A stretch of DNA of 64,000 nt from Azoarcus sp031546845 (lineage in GTDB: Bacteria > Pseudomonadota > Gammaproteobacteria > Burkholderiales > Rhodocyclaceae). The DNA lies in NCBI GenBank assembly GCA_031546845.1, contig JAVBJT010000005.1, positions 1-64,000 on the forward strand. Reading direction: 5' to 3'. Below are positions 54,115-62,687 of this stretch, in pieces. The notes beneath the pieces are model-generated. The model had not been told where the DNA came from. It saw only the letters and a program-made list of their open reading frames with translations, and ran no database searches. Each line of letters begins with the position of its first letter. Position 1 is the stretch's first letter. A program made the position numbers and the translations under genes.

Positions 54115-55425
54115 TCAGAGCGTGAACGGCATGCGCAATGTGAGCTGCACGTCCGGCGTGTCGCGGGTTACGCCGATGCCGAGCGATAGATTGAGCGTCT
54201 GCTGCGTGCTCAGGCGGTAGGAATAGCCCAGTAACAAGGTACCGAGTTGAACGCGCACGCCTGGCACCGAGGTGGAACTGCCGTCGCTGCGCAGGATCGA
54301 GCTTTCCGTTTTGCCGACCGACAGATGGTCGTAGCCGATGCTGAACGAGGAGCGTTCGTTCAGCGCCAAGCCCATGCCAAAGTTGAAGCCGAATACGCCG
54401 CCGGGCTGGATGTGTTTGTATTCCAGTTCGGCGCCAACGGTATTGGCGCGCACGTTGTCGCGCGAAAAGCTGTATTGGTAGCTGATACCGCCGAAGAACA
54501 CCGCCGGGTCGGAAGGAACCAGCACGGTCAGCCCCGGTTGCAGCAGATAGAAGCCCGATCCGGTGGGCAGTTCTTCCTGCCCGCCGGTGAGCCGCGCGCC
54601 GTCGATGGTGAAATTGGTGCGCACCTCGAATGGGTCCTTGCCGGTGCGTGACTTGAAGCGCAGGGAGGCGATGTAGTAGGGGCTGTCGTTGCCGCCGTCG
54701 TTCAACTGGTAGCGGCCAATCAGTTCGGCGTCGCCGATGTTTTTGCCGTCTACGTCGGTGAGGATTTCATTGACCCTGTCGGGCGAGGCGATTTCCCGCC
54801 CGAGATAAGAATCAAAACGATAGACGTAGGGGACGCGCGCTTCCATTTCGAAGCGGTTGGTGATGCCCCGGCGCACGGCGAGATTGGCGGTGAAGGTGTT
54901 TTGCTTGACCTGGCGCACGTCGATCAGGCCGATGAGAATAGCCGGAATCACCGTGTAGCCCACCAGCGCGACGCGGTTGCTGGAGGAATAGGCGTATTGC
55001 AGCGAAGGTTCGACGACCCACTTGCCCGGCGGCGTGAGTACGCCAGGCTGTTCGAAAATGGGCGCGACCTCGGGCGGGCGGGTGGATTGCTCGGGCGCCT
55101 GGCCGACCCGTTCAGGTGCGGCGTCGGCGGGCGCCTGGGCCACCGGCACCGGTGTTGGTCTGGCGTTGCCGTCCGTATCGGTGCCGCGCCCGCGTAGATT
55201 GCCCAGTGTTGTGCGCAGCGCTTTGACGGCGGTTTCCTGCTGCGCGATGTTGCGTTTGAGTCGTTCTATTTCTTGCGTTTGCGCGTCGATTTGCTGGCGG
55301 AGCTGTTCCAACGCGTCCGCGCTTTCTCCCGCCGCCAGGCTTGCCGGACCCGCCGTGACGATCAGAAGCCCGGCCACGGTCGATTTCAATGGCAATCTGC
55401 CAGCCAAACGCAAGGGTAATGCCAT
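54115..55425 (-). CDS. Outer-membrane beta-barrel protein with coiled-coil N-terminus
   Basis: A 436-aa exported protein. A signal peptide ends at GPASLAA|GE, a coiled coil follows (EQLRQQIDAQTQEIERLKRNIAQQETAVKALRTTLGNL), then a proline-rich linker, then a region of alternating strands (GKWVVEPSLQYAYSSSNRVAL..., FEMEARVPYVYRF, ISYQYSF, LLLGYSYRLSTQQTLNLSLGIGVTRDTPDVQLTLRMPFTL) ending in a C-terminal Phe-x-Leu strand, as expected of a barrel. No precise family; similar proteins are annotated as transporters. It lies 61 bases downstream of the sigma-54 activator gene on the same strand. Confidence 0.7.
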   Translation of the reverse strand: MALPLRLAGRLPLKSTVAGLLIVTAGPASLAAGESADALEQLRQQIDAQTQEIERLKRNIAQQETAVKALRTTLGNLRGRGTDTDGNARPTPVPVAQAPADAAPERVGQAPEQSTRPPEVAPIFEQPGVLTPPGKWVVEPSLQYAYSSSNRVALVGYTVIPAILIGLIDVRQVKQNTFTANLAVRRGITNRFEMEARVPYVYRFDSYLGREIASPDRVNEILTDVDGKNIGDAELIGRYQLNDGGNDSPYYIASLRFKSRTGKDPFEVRTNFTIDGARLTGGQEELPTGSGFYLLQPGLTVLVPSDPAVFFGGISYQYSFSRDNVRANTVGAELEYKHIQPGGVFGFNFGMGLALNERSSFSIGYDHLSVGKTESSILRSDGSSTSVPGVRVQLGTLLLGYSYRLSTQQTLNLSLGIGVTRDTPDVQLTLRMPFTL

Positions 55426-55486
55426 CTTGTTGTCTCCTGTTGGGCGGCGGCGTGTAAGGGCACGCGCTGGTGGCCGCGATTTTTCT

Positions 55487-56821
55487 TCAGAGTACGATTT
55501 TCAGGCGGTCGATCATGCGATAGAGGGTGACGCGGGATATGCCCAGTTGGCGTGCGGTTTCGGAAACGTTGTTCTGGTATTTCTTGAGACTGTTTTCGAT
55601 GATCGTGCGTTCGGCTGAGGCGCGCACTTCGTCCAAGGTGGGTGCCATGGTGCCGTTGCTGCCGCCTGGCGGCAGGCCGAGGTCGGCGGCGCTGGCGAGT
55701 TTGTTTTCGCTCATGATCATCGCGTGCTGCACGCGGTTGATGAGTTCGCGCACGTTGCCCGGCCAGTCGTGTTCGAGCATCGCCTGCAAGGCCTCGGAGC
55801 CAAATCCTTTCAGTTGCGGGCTTTTCTGCTCCAGGTTGCGGGCGAAGATGGCTTGGGCCAGCGGCGGGATGTCGTCTTTGCGCTCGCGTAGCGGCGGTAC
55901 CTTGAGGTGAAGCACGTTGAGGCGGTAATACAGGTCTTCGCGGAAGCGGCCTTCGGCGACGGCGCGGTCCAGATCGACGTGGGTGGCGGCGATTACTCGC
56001 ACATTCGTTCGCAGCCGTTCGGTCGCGCCGACGCGCACGATGGTTTTTTCCTGCAGAAAGCGCAGCAGGCTTGCTTGCAGGTCCAGCGGTAGATCGCCGA
56101 TTTCGTCGAGAAACAGAACGCCGTCGTTGGCCGCTTCGATATTGCCGATCTTGCGTTGGCTGGCGCCGGTGAAAGCGCCGCGCTCATAGCCGAACAGTTC
56201 CGAATGGATCAGGTTGGGCGCGATCGCGCCGCAATTCATGGCGATGAAGGGGCCGCGCGTGCGCGCCGAATGCGCGTGGATCGCGCGCGCCACCAGATCC
56301 TTGCCAGTACCGGATTCGCCGCCGATCAGCACGGGTGCGTCGACGGCGACGATGCGGTCGATCTGACGATACAGCCGCAGCATTTCCAGGCTGTGTCCGT
56401 CCATGCCATAACGCGCGCCATTGCGTTCGCATGCCTTGTCGCGGCAACACGCCATCGCTTTCCCGTGAGCGTGGCCGAGCGTGATTTCGAGGCGCTCGCG
56501 GTCCAGCGGCAGCGAGTGGAAGTCGTGGAAGCTTTTCAACACCGATGGCGTCAGCGCCTGGCTGCCGCGCAAACCCTCGCCGAATACGGCAATCCATTCG
56601 ATGTCGTGGCAGGTGAGCAGGGATTCGACACTTTGCGGCGGCCATGGCTGCTCGTTGTCGAACGCCACGAGGCCGACGTGCGCGGGGCACGTCGATAACA
56701 GCCGGTGCGTACCTTCCACCGTCGCCGCGACCTGGAAATCCCACGCCGGCAGTTGCAGCGCCGTCAGCGCCGTGCTGACGACACCTGTACTGTCCAGGAG
56801 TACTCCATTACGTCTGACCAT
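55487..56821 (-). CDS. Sigma-54-dependent transcriptional activator, VpsR-like
   Basis: A 444-aa bacterial enhancer-binding protein. The N-terminal ~150 residues form a degenerate receiver-like domain of the VpsR type. The AAA+ domain has GGESGTGKD (near 168-175), the sigma-54-contacting loop GAFTGA (near 225), Walker B FLDEIGDLP and the arginine-finger region LYYRLNVLHLKVPPLRERKDDI. The Fis-type helix-turn-helix is at the end (SLKKYQNNVSETARQLGISRVTLYRMIDRL). The receiver lacks an obvious phospho-Asp. It may control exopolysaccharide or biofilm genes as VpsR does. No -24/-12 promoter was found around the neighbouring barrel gene. Confidence 0.9.
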   Translation of the reverse strand: MVRRNGVLLDSTGVVSTALTALQLPAWDFQVAATVEGTHRLLSTCPAHVGLVAFDNEQPWPPQSVESLLTCHDIEWIAVFGEGLRGSQALTPSVLKSFHDFHSLPLDRERLEITLGHAHGKAMACCRDKACERNGARYGMDGHSLEMLRLYRQIDRIVAVDAPVLIGGESGTGKDLVARAIHAHSARTRGPFIAMNCGAIAPNLIHSELFGYERGAFTGASQRKIGNIEAANDGVLFLDEIGDLPLDLQASLLRFLQEKTIVRVGATERLRTNVRVIAATHVDLDRAVAEGRFREDLYYRLNVLHLKVPPLRERKDDIPPLAQAIFARNLEQKSPQLKGFGSEALQAMLEHDWPGNVRELINRVQHAMIMSENKLASAADLGLPPGGSNGTMAPTLDEVRASAERTIIENSLKKYQNNVSETARQLGISRVTLYRMIDRLKIVL

Positions 56822-57107
56822 GAAGTGGCAGACCTCCAGTGGGTTTCGATTGCGTGAACGCGGTGTGGGAGCGAAAGCCGTGCTGGCAGCTCCCTAAGCG
56901 CCGAACCTGTTTTTGCGGTGGAAAAACGGCGCAACGGCACGTCATGCTAGCAAGCCTAGCGCGTCGTTTTTAGGCGCGGCTTACCCATTTCGGGCAGATG
57001 ACAGGCGGTGAGTAGGGTGTGTTCGGCGCTGGAGGGGGCGCGGTAAGCCTGCCGCCACCCAAGGGGTAGGGCTGTGCGGTTGGGGGTAGAACGCACGCGC
57101 ACAAAGC
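56822..57107. other. Upstream region of the sigma-54 activator gene, no gene seen
   Basis: About 290 bases with no protein-like frame, ending at the tRNA-Pro terminator hairpin. Presumably holds the activator's promoter; no clear element identified. Confidence 0.4.
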
Positions 57108-57136
57108 AAAACGGCCGCTCGATGAGCGGCCGTTTT
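57108..57136 (-). terminator. Terminator of the tRNA-Pro gene
   Basis: A perfect 13-bp stem (AAAACGGCCGCTC paired with GAGCGGCCGTTTT) around a 3-base loop, giving a run of T on the minus strand. It lies 12 bases after the tRNA 3' end. Confidence 0.9.
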
Positions 57137-57147
57137 ACGACAAACTT

Positions 57148-57224
57148 TGGTCGGGGAAAGAGGATTCGAACCTCCGGCCCCTGCGTCCCGAACGCAGTGC
57201 TCTACCAGGCTGAGCTATTCCCCG
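57148..57224 (-). tRNA. tRNA-Pro (anticodon CGG)
   Basis: On the minus strand the 77-nt sequence folds into a full cloverleaf: acceptor CGGGGAA/TTCCCCG, D-arm with AGCTCAG...TGGTAGAGC, anticodon stem CTGCG/CGCAG enclosing TTCGGGA (anticodon CGG, reading CCG Pro codons), T-arm GGAGG-TTCGAAT-CCTCT, discriminator A and an encoded CCA. Confidence 0.96.
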
Positions 57225-57294
57225 AGTTGTGCTGCTTGTTGGCTGTTATTGCTTAACACCCGTTTTTCTTTGTAGTTTGCCGAAACCACGATAT

Positions 57295-58263
57295 TCAGTG
57301 ATCTCTGACGACTGCAAAGTCCGCTAATTTTAGCAGTGCTTCTTTGAAATTGGAAGGAGGAAGCGGTGTAATCGCTTCCAGCGCATGTTGCGTTTCCGTC
57401 CACGCATAGCGGCGCGCTTCGTCCAGCGCGCCCGATTGTTGCACGGCTGCGAGCACTGCGGCGAAATCGTCGCGGCCGCCGTTTTCGATCGCGTTGCGCA
57501 CCAGCATGGCCTGCTCGGCCGTGCCGTGTTCCATGACGTAGATCAGCGGCAGGGTGGGCTTGCCCTCGGCGAGATCGTCGCCCAGGTGTTTGCCGGTGAT
57601 GGCTTCCTCGGCGGAATAATCGAGCACGTCGTCGATCAATTGGAAGGCCGTGCCTAAGTGCATGCCGAAGGCGGCCAGGCTGTTTTCCAGGGTTTCGTCC
57701 ACGCCGCCGAGAATGCCGCCCAGGCGCGCCGCGGCCTCGAACAGTTTGGCGGTTTTGTAGCGGATCACACGCAGATAATTGTCGATGCCGACTTCCGCGT
57801 TATGGCAGTTGAGCAACTGCAACACCTCGCCCTCGGCGATGATATTGGTGGCATCGGCCAGCACCTGCATGACGCGCATGTTGTCCACGCCCACCATCAT
57901 CTGAAAGGCGCGGGTGTAGAGAAAATCACCCACTAGCACCGAGGCGGCGTTGCCGAACAGCGCGTTGGCGGTTTGGTTGCCGCGCCGCAGTTCCGATTCG
58001 TCCACCACGTCGTCGTGCAGCAGCGTGGCGGTGTGGATGAACTCGATCACTGCGGCCAGTTCATGATGCCGTGTGCCCTGGTAGCCCACCGCGCCGGCGG
58101 CGAACAGCACTAGGGCGGGTCGGAGACGCTTGCCGCCACTGTTGATGATGTATTCCGCCACTTGGCGGATCAATACCACATCGGAATGAAGCGAGCGGCG
58201 AATGACCTCATCGACCGCCTGCATGTCGGCGGCGATCGGCGCGAAAATCTGCTGGACGGACAC
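57295..58263 (-). CDS. ispB: Octaprenyl diphosphate synthase
   Basis: Makes the octaprenyl side chain of ubiquinone and menaquinone. The Asp-rich motifs are LLHDDVVDE (first) and FQLIDDVLDY (second). Other signatures are SGGKRLRPALVLFAAGAVGYQG, NAASVLVGDFLYTRAFQMM and EGKPTLPLIYVMEHG. The start is taken as GTG 58263 (VSVQQIFAPIAADMQAVDEVI), giving 322 aa as in E. coli (323); upstream in-frame residues are not protein-like. The usual divergent rplU-rpmA pair is not here; the tRNA-Pro gene lies just downstream on the same strand. Confidence 0.95.
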   Translation of the reverse strand: MSVQQIFAPIAADMQAVDEVIRRSLHSDVVLIRQVAEYIINSGGKRLRPALVLFAAGAVGYQGTRHHELAAVIEFIHTATLLHDDVVDESELRRGNQTANALFGNAASVLVGDFLYTRAFQMMVGVDNMRVMQVLADATNIIAEGEVLQLLNCHNAEVGIDNYLRVIRYKTAKLFEAAARLGGILGGVDETLENSLAAFGMHLGTAFQLIDDVLDYSAEEAITGKHLGDDLAEGKPTLPLIYVMEHGTAEQAMLVRNAIENGGRDDFAAVLAAVQQSGALDEARRYAWTETQHALEAITPLPPSNFKEALLKLADFAVVRDH

Positions 58264-58458
58264 GAGAAAGGGAGGACCGTTGGCGGAAAAAGTCGGATGG
58301 TAGGGGGCGCTTGTCCGCCCCGTCAAGGACGGTCGGCAAAGCGGGGGCGCGTGGGCCATTTTTCCAGGAAAAAACAGGGTGTGGCCGCCGCCGTGAGCTT
58401 GCGAGAATGCGCCGCTGCTCTACACTGGTTTCTTCGGCTTATGCGGGGTGTTTCGCTC

Positions 58459-58710
58459 ATGCGCTTGATCCTTATTTTGATTGTGCTGGCCGTTGTCGGA
58501 TGGCTGGCCGTGACTTCACTCCGGTCGCAGACCGATGCCGTCGGCGATGCGGCGCGCCAAGCGGGTATCGATGTGCCGCGGGACGCAACGCCGCGCCAGC
58601 AGGTGGAAGCGGTCGGCAAGGCCGTCGAGCAGATACAGACCCAGCACGCCGAACAGCAGCGAAAGGTGATCGAGGAGGCCACGAGCGGCCAGACTGCGCG
58701 GGAGCAATGA
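58459..58710 (+). CDS. Small single-pass membrane protein
   Basis: An 83-aa protein with one N-terminal TM helix (MRLILILIVLAVVGWLAVTSL) and a hydrophilic, Gln/Glu-rich helical tail (QQVEAVGKAVEQIQTQHAEQQRKVIEE). An in-frame ATG six codons earlier is possible. No family recognised; it may be an inner-membrane-anchored coiled-coil protein. Confidence 0.6.
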   Translation: MRLILILIVLAVVGWLAVTSLRSQTDAVGDAARQAGIDVPRDATPRQQVEAVGKAVEQIQTQHAEQQRKVIEEATSGQTAREQ

Positions 58711-58756
58711 ACGCATTGCAGGGGCCGTTGCTTTAAAACTGCGTGCCCTAGCGCAT

Positions 58757-59494
58757 TCACGCGCGTGCTCCGGGATTGTCGGTGATGATCGAGTCCACGC
58801 CCCAGGATCGCCGCTGTGCGATCCGCGCCACATTGTTTTCGGTATAGAGCGCGAGCCGAAATCCTGCCGCGCGCACGGTGCGGGCGAGCGCTTCATCGAC
58901 ATGACGGGTATCGGCATGCAGCGCGATGGCGCCGACGGCGGCGCAGCGCGCCTGCCAATCCGCCGGCACATGCTCGACGAGCAGGCCACGCGGGTGTTCC
59001 GGATATTGTTCGGCCGCTGCCTGCAGCGCGACGGCCGAAAAGGACGACAGCAACAGACCGGGCGCGAAAACGCGCCAGTTCTGGCGCAGGCAGCGTCCGA
59101 CGGCGTGGCCGGTGGCGGCATCGTGCCCGGTGGCGGGTTTGATCTCGATATTCGCGGCTAGATCGAGCGTGGCGCAACGCGCCAAGGCTTCGTCCAGCGT
59201 CGGCAGGCGCTCGCCGGCAAAGTGGGGGGCGAACCAGGCGCCGGCGTCGAGGCCGCGCAGCGCGGCGGCGCTCATTGCCGCTACGCGGCCACGGCCGTTG
59301 GTGGTGCGCTCCAGGGTTTCGTCGTGAATCAGCAGCGGCACGCCGTCGGCCGACAGCATGATGTCGAATTCGACGCCACGGCAGCCCGACGCGGCGGCGA
59401 TATCGAGCCCGGCCAGGGTGTTTTCCGGCGCTAGCGCACCGCCGCAGCGGTGCGCCACGATCGGCGGCAAGGGCCATGCCGCCGCGCCGTTCAT
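58757..59494 (-). CDS. ugpQ: Glycerophosphodiester phosphodiesterase
   Basis: Hydrolyses glycerophosphodiesters to glycerol-3-phosphate and an alcohol. ATG 59494 gives MNGAAAWPLPPIVAHRCGGALAPENTLAGLDIAAASGCRGVEFDIMLSADGVPLLIHDETLERTT, carrying the GDPD catalytic His (AHR), metal ligands E-x-D (EFDIMLSADG) and second His (IHDETL). Length is 245 aa, as UgpQ (247). The longer upstream frame is not protein-like. It starts 14 bases after the ugpB stop. Confidence 0.93.
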   Translation of the reverse strand: MNGAAAWPLPPIVAHRCGGALAPENTLAGLDIAAASGCRGVEFDIMLSADGVPLLIHDETLERTTNGRGRVAAMSAAALRGLDAGAWFAPHFAGERLPTLDEALARCATLDLAANIEIKPATGHDAATGHAVGRCLRQNWRVFAPGLLLSSFSAVALQAAAEQYPEHPRGLLVEHVPADWQARCAAVGAIALHADTRHVDEALARTVRAAGFRLALYTENNVARIAQRRSWGVDSIITDNPGARA

Positions 59495-59508
59495 ATTTTT
59501 GCGTACCG

Positions 59509-60873
59509 TTACTTGGCTGTGCGGCGCGCCGGGCTGGCTTGCGCGACGGGCTGGGCTGGGCTTGCCGCGGGTTGGCTGGCGCGCGTCACGGCGGTATCGA
59601 GCGCTTCCTTGGCCGGCTTGCGGTCGGCCCAGACAAAGGCGAGTTCCTCGTCGATGATGCGGCGCACGTTCTGGCGCTCCATCGTCGGCTGCGCGGCCGA
59701 TACGGCGGTGGTCGGCTTGTTGGTGAGTTGCGCCACGGCAACGCGGATGTTTTCCAGGTCCGCGCCCAGCAGATCGCTCTGCGCGGCCAGCAAGCCGGCG
59801 CGGTTCAGCGGCAGATAGCCGGTTTCGCGTTGCCACGCGACCTGATTTTCCGCTTGCAGCCAGAAGTTGACGAAACGTGCCATCGCCTTGTATTCGTTCG
59901 GCTTTTTGCCGGTTGCCGCCCACATGGCGGAGCCGTCGGCGAGCGTGTTCTGCGGTGCGCCGGGAAAATCGTCGTAGTAAGGCAGGCGCGCCACGCCGAT
60001 ATCCATGTCGCCTTTGCGGCGGAAATCGACCCAGCTTGCGGACGGCGCGGCGATCACCGCGCAGTCTCCGGTCGCGAAGTGCTGTTCCGCTTCGTTGCCG
60101 TTGTCGAAAATGCGCAGATAACTGGCACGATACCAACTGGCCATCATTGCCACATGCTTGACCTGGAACATGCCGTTGAACGAAGGCTGAATACCCTTGC
60201 CGCGTGAGGCGGCCACCGGCTCGTTATGCCAGGCGCTGAGATTTTCGACCATGACCCGGCCCGGCTCCGACACCGTGTAGGGGCAAGTCTGTCCCGCGTC
60301 GACCAGGCGTCCCAAGGCTTGTTGGAGGTCGGGCCAAGTGCCGAGCGGGGTCGAGTCGGGGTTGAGTCCCGCGCGACGGAACGCGTCGCGGTTGAAAAAC
60401 AGCACCGGCGTGGATAAACCCACCGGCAGCGCCAGCAAGCGGCCCTGCGCATCGACCGGGGTGCGCGTCATCATCGCTGGCGAGCGCAAGGTCTGGAGCG
60501 GCACGCCGGCATCTTTCATCAAGGCGTACAAAGGTTTGAAGCGCGGTTTGCCGGCTAGAAAAGCTTCTTCCTCGCCGTCGCCCAGAATGAGCAGGTGTGG
60601 TGTGTTTCCGGTGCGCCAATCGCGCTCCACCAACTTCGCCTGAACGGTTCCGGTATTTTGCGCGTTGAAGCGTTGAACCAATTCCTCCAGCGCGCTAGCT
60701 TTGGCTGGCGGCAGATTGTGGAGAATCTCCATTTGCAGGATTTGTTCGGGCTTCGGCTCGGGTTTTTTGGCGTCGGCTTTTTTCGCTGGCGCCGCGTGCA
60801 GCGGCAGCGCCAGTGCGAACAGACCAAGCAGGGCGAGCCGGCACACACGGCTGTTGAATTTTCTTGAACTCAT
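59509..60873 (-). CDS. ugpB: sn-glycerol-3-phosphate ABC transporter substrate-binding protein
   Basis: Periplasmic binding protein of the Ugp importer. From ATG 60873 the signal peptide (VCRLALLGLFALALPLHA|A) is followed by a lysine/proline-rich linker and then the SBP_bac_1 fold (ILQMEILHNLPPAKASALEELVQRFNAQNTGTVQAKLVERDW). UgpB-like segments include LPVGLSTPVLFFNRDAFRRAGL, GTWPDLQQALGRLVDAG and SFNGMFQVKHVAMMASWY. Length about 454 aa. The permeases ugpA, ugpE and ATPase ugpC are not adjacent, only ugpQ, so the operon is split. Confidence 0.9.
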   Translation of the reverse strand: MSSRKFNSRVCRLALLGLFALALPLHAAPAKKADAKKPEPKPEQILQMEILHNLPPAKASALEELVQRFNAQNTGTVQAKLVERDWRTGNTPHLLILGDGEEEAFLAGKPRFKPLYALMKDAGVPLQTLRSPAMMTRTPVDAQGRLLALPVGLSTPVLFFNRDAFRRAGLNPDSTPLGTWPDLQQALGRLVDAGQTCPYTVSEPGRVMVENLSAWHNEPVAASRGKGIQPSFNGMFQVKHVAMMASWYRASYLRIFDNGNEAEQHFATGDCAVIAAPSASWVDFRRKGDMDIGVARLPYYDDFPGAPQNTLADGSAMWAATGKKPNEYKAMARFVNFWLQAENQVAWQRETGYLPLNRAGLLAAQSDLLGADLENIRVAVAQLTNKPTTAVSAAQPTMERQNVRRIIDEELAFVWADRKPAKEALDTAVTRASQPAASPAQPVAQASPARRTAK

Positions 60874-61091
60874 TACTTTGGATACGCTCGATGAAAAGAA
60901 GGCAAAACAAAGAAGGTGGGACATAAGCAAACTGTGGGGATTATAGTCATCGTTTGTCGGAAGAGCGTGAAGGGCAAATCAATGCTGGCGCTACGCCGGA
61001 TATGGCCGGTAGGTAAGGCGTCAAGATTTTCCCCACCCGGACGTTAAGCCTGACAACCAGGCCCCACAATTCAAGATACGGTTGAATCGGC

Positions 61092-61517
61092 ATGCGCAAA
61101 TTTTTTCTGTTCCCCTACCCGTTGCTGTTTTTGCTTCTGCCGTTTGTGAGCGGCTGTGAGCAGATCGGCGCGCTCCTCGATCTGCCCGATCCAAAGAAGG
61201 AGGCGGCCCACGCCGAAGCCGAAAGCCGTGCTGTCGGTGGCGCCTGCCGGCATGCTGGGCGCTCGCTGGAGGACTGCTACGTCCTCAATCCCGCAGCGCA
61301 AAAAGCGTGGGTGTTCGCAGGCTGGAAAGAGATGAACGACTACATGATGGCGAACAAGATCGAGGTTGTGCCATCCAAATTGCCCCAAACAGTGCCTTCC
61401 GGCATGGCGGAGGGCGCCGCGCCGGCGGCCGCGCAAACATCGACGCATACCGCTGCGCCGGTGCCGGCCGCGCCTGCGGCACCCGCCGCGCCAACGGCGC
61501 CGCCGCCGAAACGCTAG
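61092..61517 (+). CDS. Lipoprotein of unknown function
   Basis: A 141-aa protein with a strong lipoprotein signal (MRKFFLFPYPLLFLLLPFVSGC). The mature part has a conserved-looking middle (ESRAVGGACRHAGRSLEDCYVLNPAAQKAWVFAGWKEMNDYM), with two cysteines that may pair, and a low-complexity Ala/Pro tail. No family recognised beyond resemblance to small hypothetical betaproteobacterial lipoproteins. Confidence 0.72.
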   Translation: MRKFFLFPYPLLFLLLPFVSGCEQIGALLDLPDPKKEAAHAEAESRAVGGACRHAGRSLEDCYVLNPAAQKAWVFAGWKEMNDYMMANKIEVVPSKLPQTVPSGMAEGAAPAAAQTSTHTAAPVPAAPAAPAAPTAPPPKR

Positions 61518-61524
61518 GCCGGGT

Positions 61525-62577
61525 TCAAGGCGCCGGGTTACTGTATTGCAGGTGGATGGCCTCGATTCCGGTGGCGAGTTCGGGGGTGATATCCACATTC
61601 CACGCGGCGAGGTTTTCTTCCAACTGCGCCTTCGTCGTCGCGCCGATGATGGTGCTGGCGACGCAGGTTTGGCGATAGGCGAAGGCCAGCGCCAGTTGCG
61701 TCGGCGTGAGACCGTGGTGGCGGGCGAGTGCGGCGTAGGCGGCCACCGCCGGGGCAACGCCGGGTTTGGAGTAGCGCTGCCCGAAATGGGCAAACAGTGT
61801 GATGCGCCCGCTGGCTGCCGGGTCGGCCAGATATTTCCCCGATAACAATCCGAAGGCCAGTGGTGAATAGGCGAGCAGGCCGACGCGCTCGCGGTGGCAG
61901 ACTTCGGCCAGACCGTACTCGAATACGCGGTTGAGCAGGCTGTAGGCGTTTTGTATCGACACCACGCGCGGCAGCTTCAGTTCGGTGGCGAGGCGGACGA
62001 ATTCCATGACGCCCCACGGATGCTCGTTCGATAGGCCGATGCGGCGTATCTTGCCTTCCTCCACCAGTTCGGCAAGCGCTTCCAACTGGGCGCGGATCGG
62101 CGTGCAAGGGCGCTCTTTCGCCGGGTCGTACTGCCATTGGCCGAACATCGGCTGGTTGCGTTCGGGCCAGTGCAGTTGATAGAGGTCGATGTAATCGGTG
62201 CGTAGTCGCCGCAGACTGCCTTCCACCGCAGCGCGCAGGTTGGCGCGGTCCAGCGCCAATGGGCCGCCGCGTATCCACTGCAGGCTGCGCGCGGGGCCCG
62301 CCGCCTTGGTTGCCAGCACGATGCGCTCGCGCGGCTTGCCGGCGAGCCAGGTGCCGACGATGCGCTCGGTTGCGCCGGATGTTTCCGCCTGTGCGGGTAC
62401 CGGGTACATCTCGGCGGTGTCGATGAAGTTGATGCCGCGCTCGAACGCGCGATCGAGCTGCGCGTGGGCTTCCGCTTCGCTGTTCTGCTGGCCGAAGGTC
62501 ATCGTGCCGAGACAGATCGCCGAGACTTCCGGTCCGCCTTCGCCCAGCTTCCAATACGTCATCGCGCGTTGCGTCAT
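61525..62577 (-). CDS. tas: Aldo/keto reductase, Tas-like
   Basis: NADPH-dependent oxidoreductase of the AKR superfamily (~350 aa). GGAG precedes ATG 62577 (MTQRAMTYWKLGEGGPEVSAICLGTMTFGQQNSEAEA). The AKR catalytic tetrad is visible: D and Y in NFIDTAEMYPVP, K in LATKAAGP, H in LYQLHWPERN. The cofactor loop near the end shows RQTCVASTIIGATTKAQLEENL. The WPERN insert and overall sequence resemble E. coli Tas. Divergent from rlmM. Confidence 0.93.
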   Translation of the reverse strand: MTQRAMTYWKLGEGGPEVSAICLGTMTFGQQNSEAEAHAQLDRAFERGINFIDTAEMYPVPAQAETSGATERIVGTWLAGKPRERIVLATKAAGPARSLQWIRGGPLALDRANLRAAVEGSLRRLRTDYIDLYQLHWPERNQPMFGQWQYDPAKERPCTPIRAQLEALAELVEEGKIRRIGLSNEHPWGVMEFVRLATELKLPRVVSIQNAYSLLNRVFEYGLAEVCHRERVGLLAYSPLAFGLLSGKYLADPAASGRITLFAHFGQRYSKPGVAPAVAAYAALARHHGLTPTQLALAFAYRQTCVASTIIGATTKAQLEENLAAWNVDITPELATGIEAIHLQYSNPAP

Positions 62578-62687
62578 GCTCGCTTTCTCCTGTCGGGTGG
62601 GGTGTGGTCGCTCGCATAACGCGTCGCGGCAACCTATCATTCCGCCTTTCGTCCAATGATACCCCGGCGCATCGGGGTCGCCGCCCG

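Noticed and set aside
55426..55486. Sigma-54 promoter for the barrel gene next to the sigma-54 activator
   Set aside because: No GG-N10-GC (-24/-12) element was found in the gap, so direct control of the barrel gene is not supported.
59495..60136. Upstream extension of the ugpQ frame
   Set aside because: Lies over ugpB in another frame and is not protein-like; ATG 59494 fits GDPD family length.
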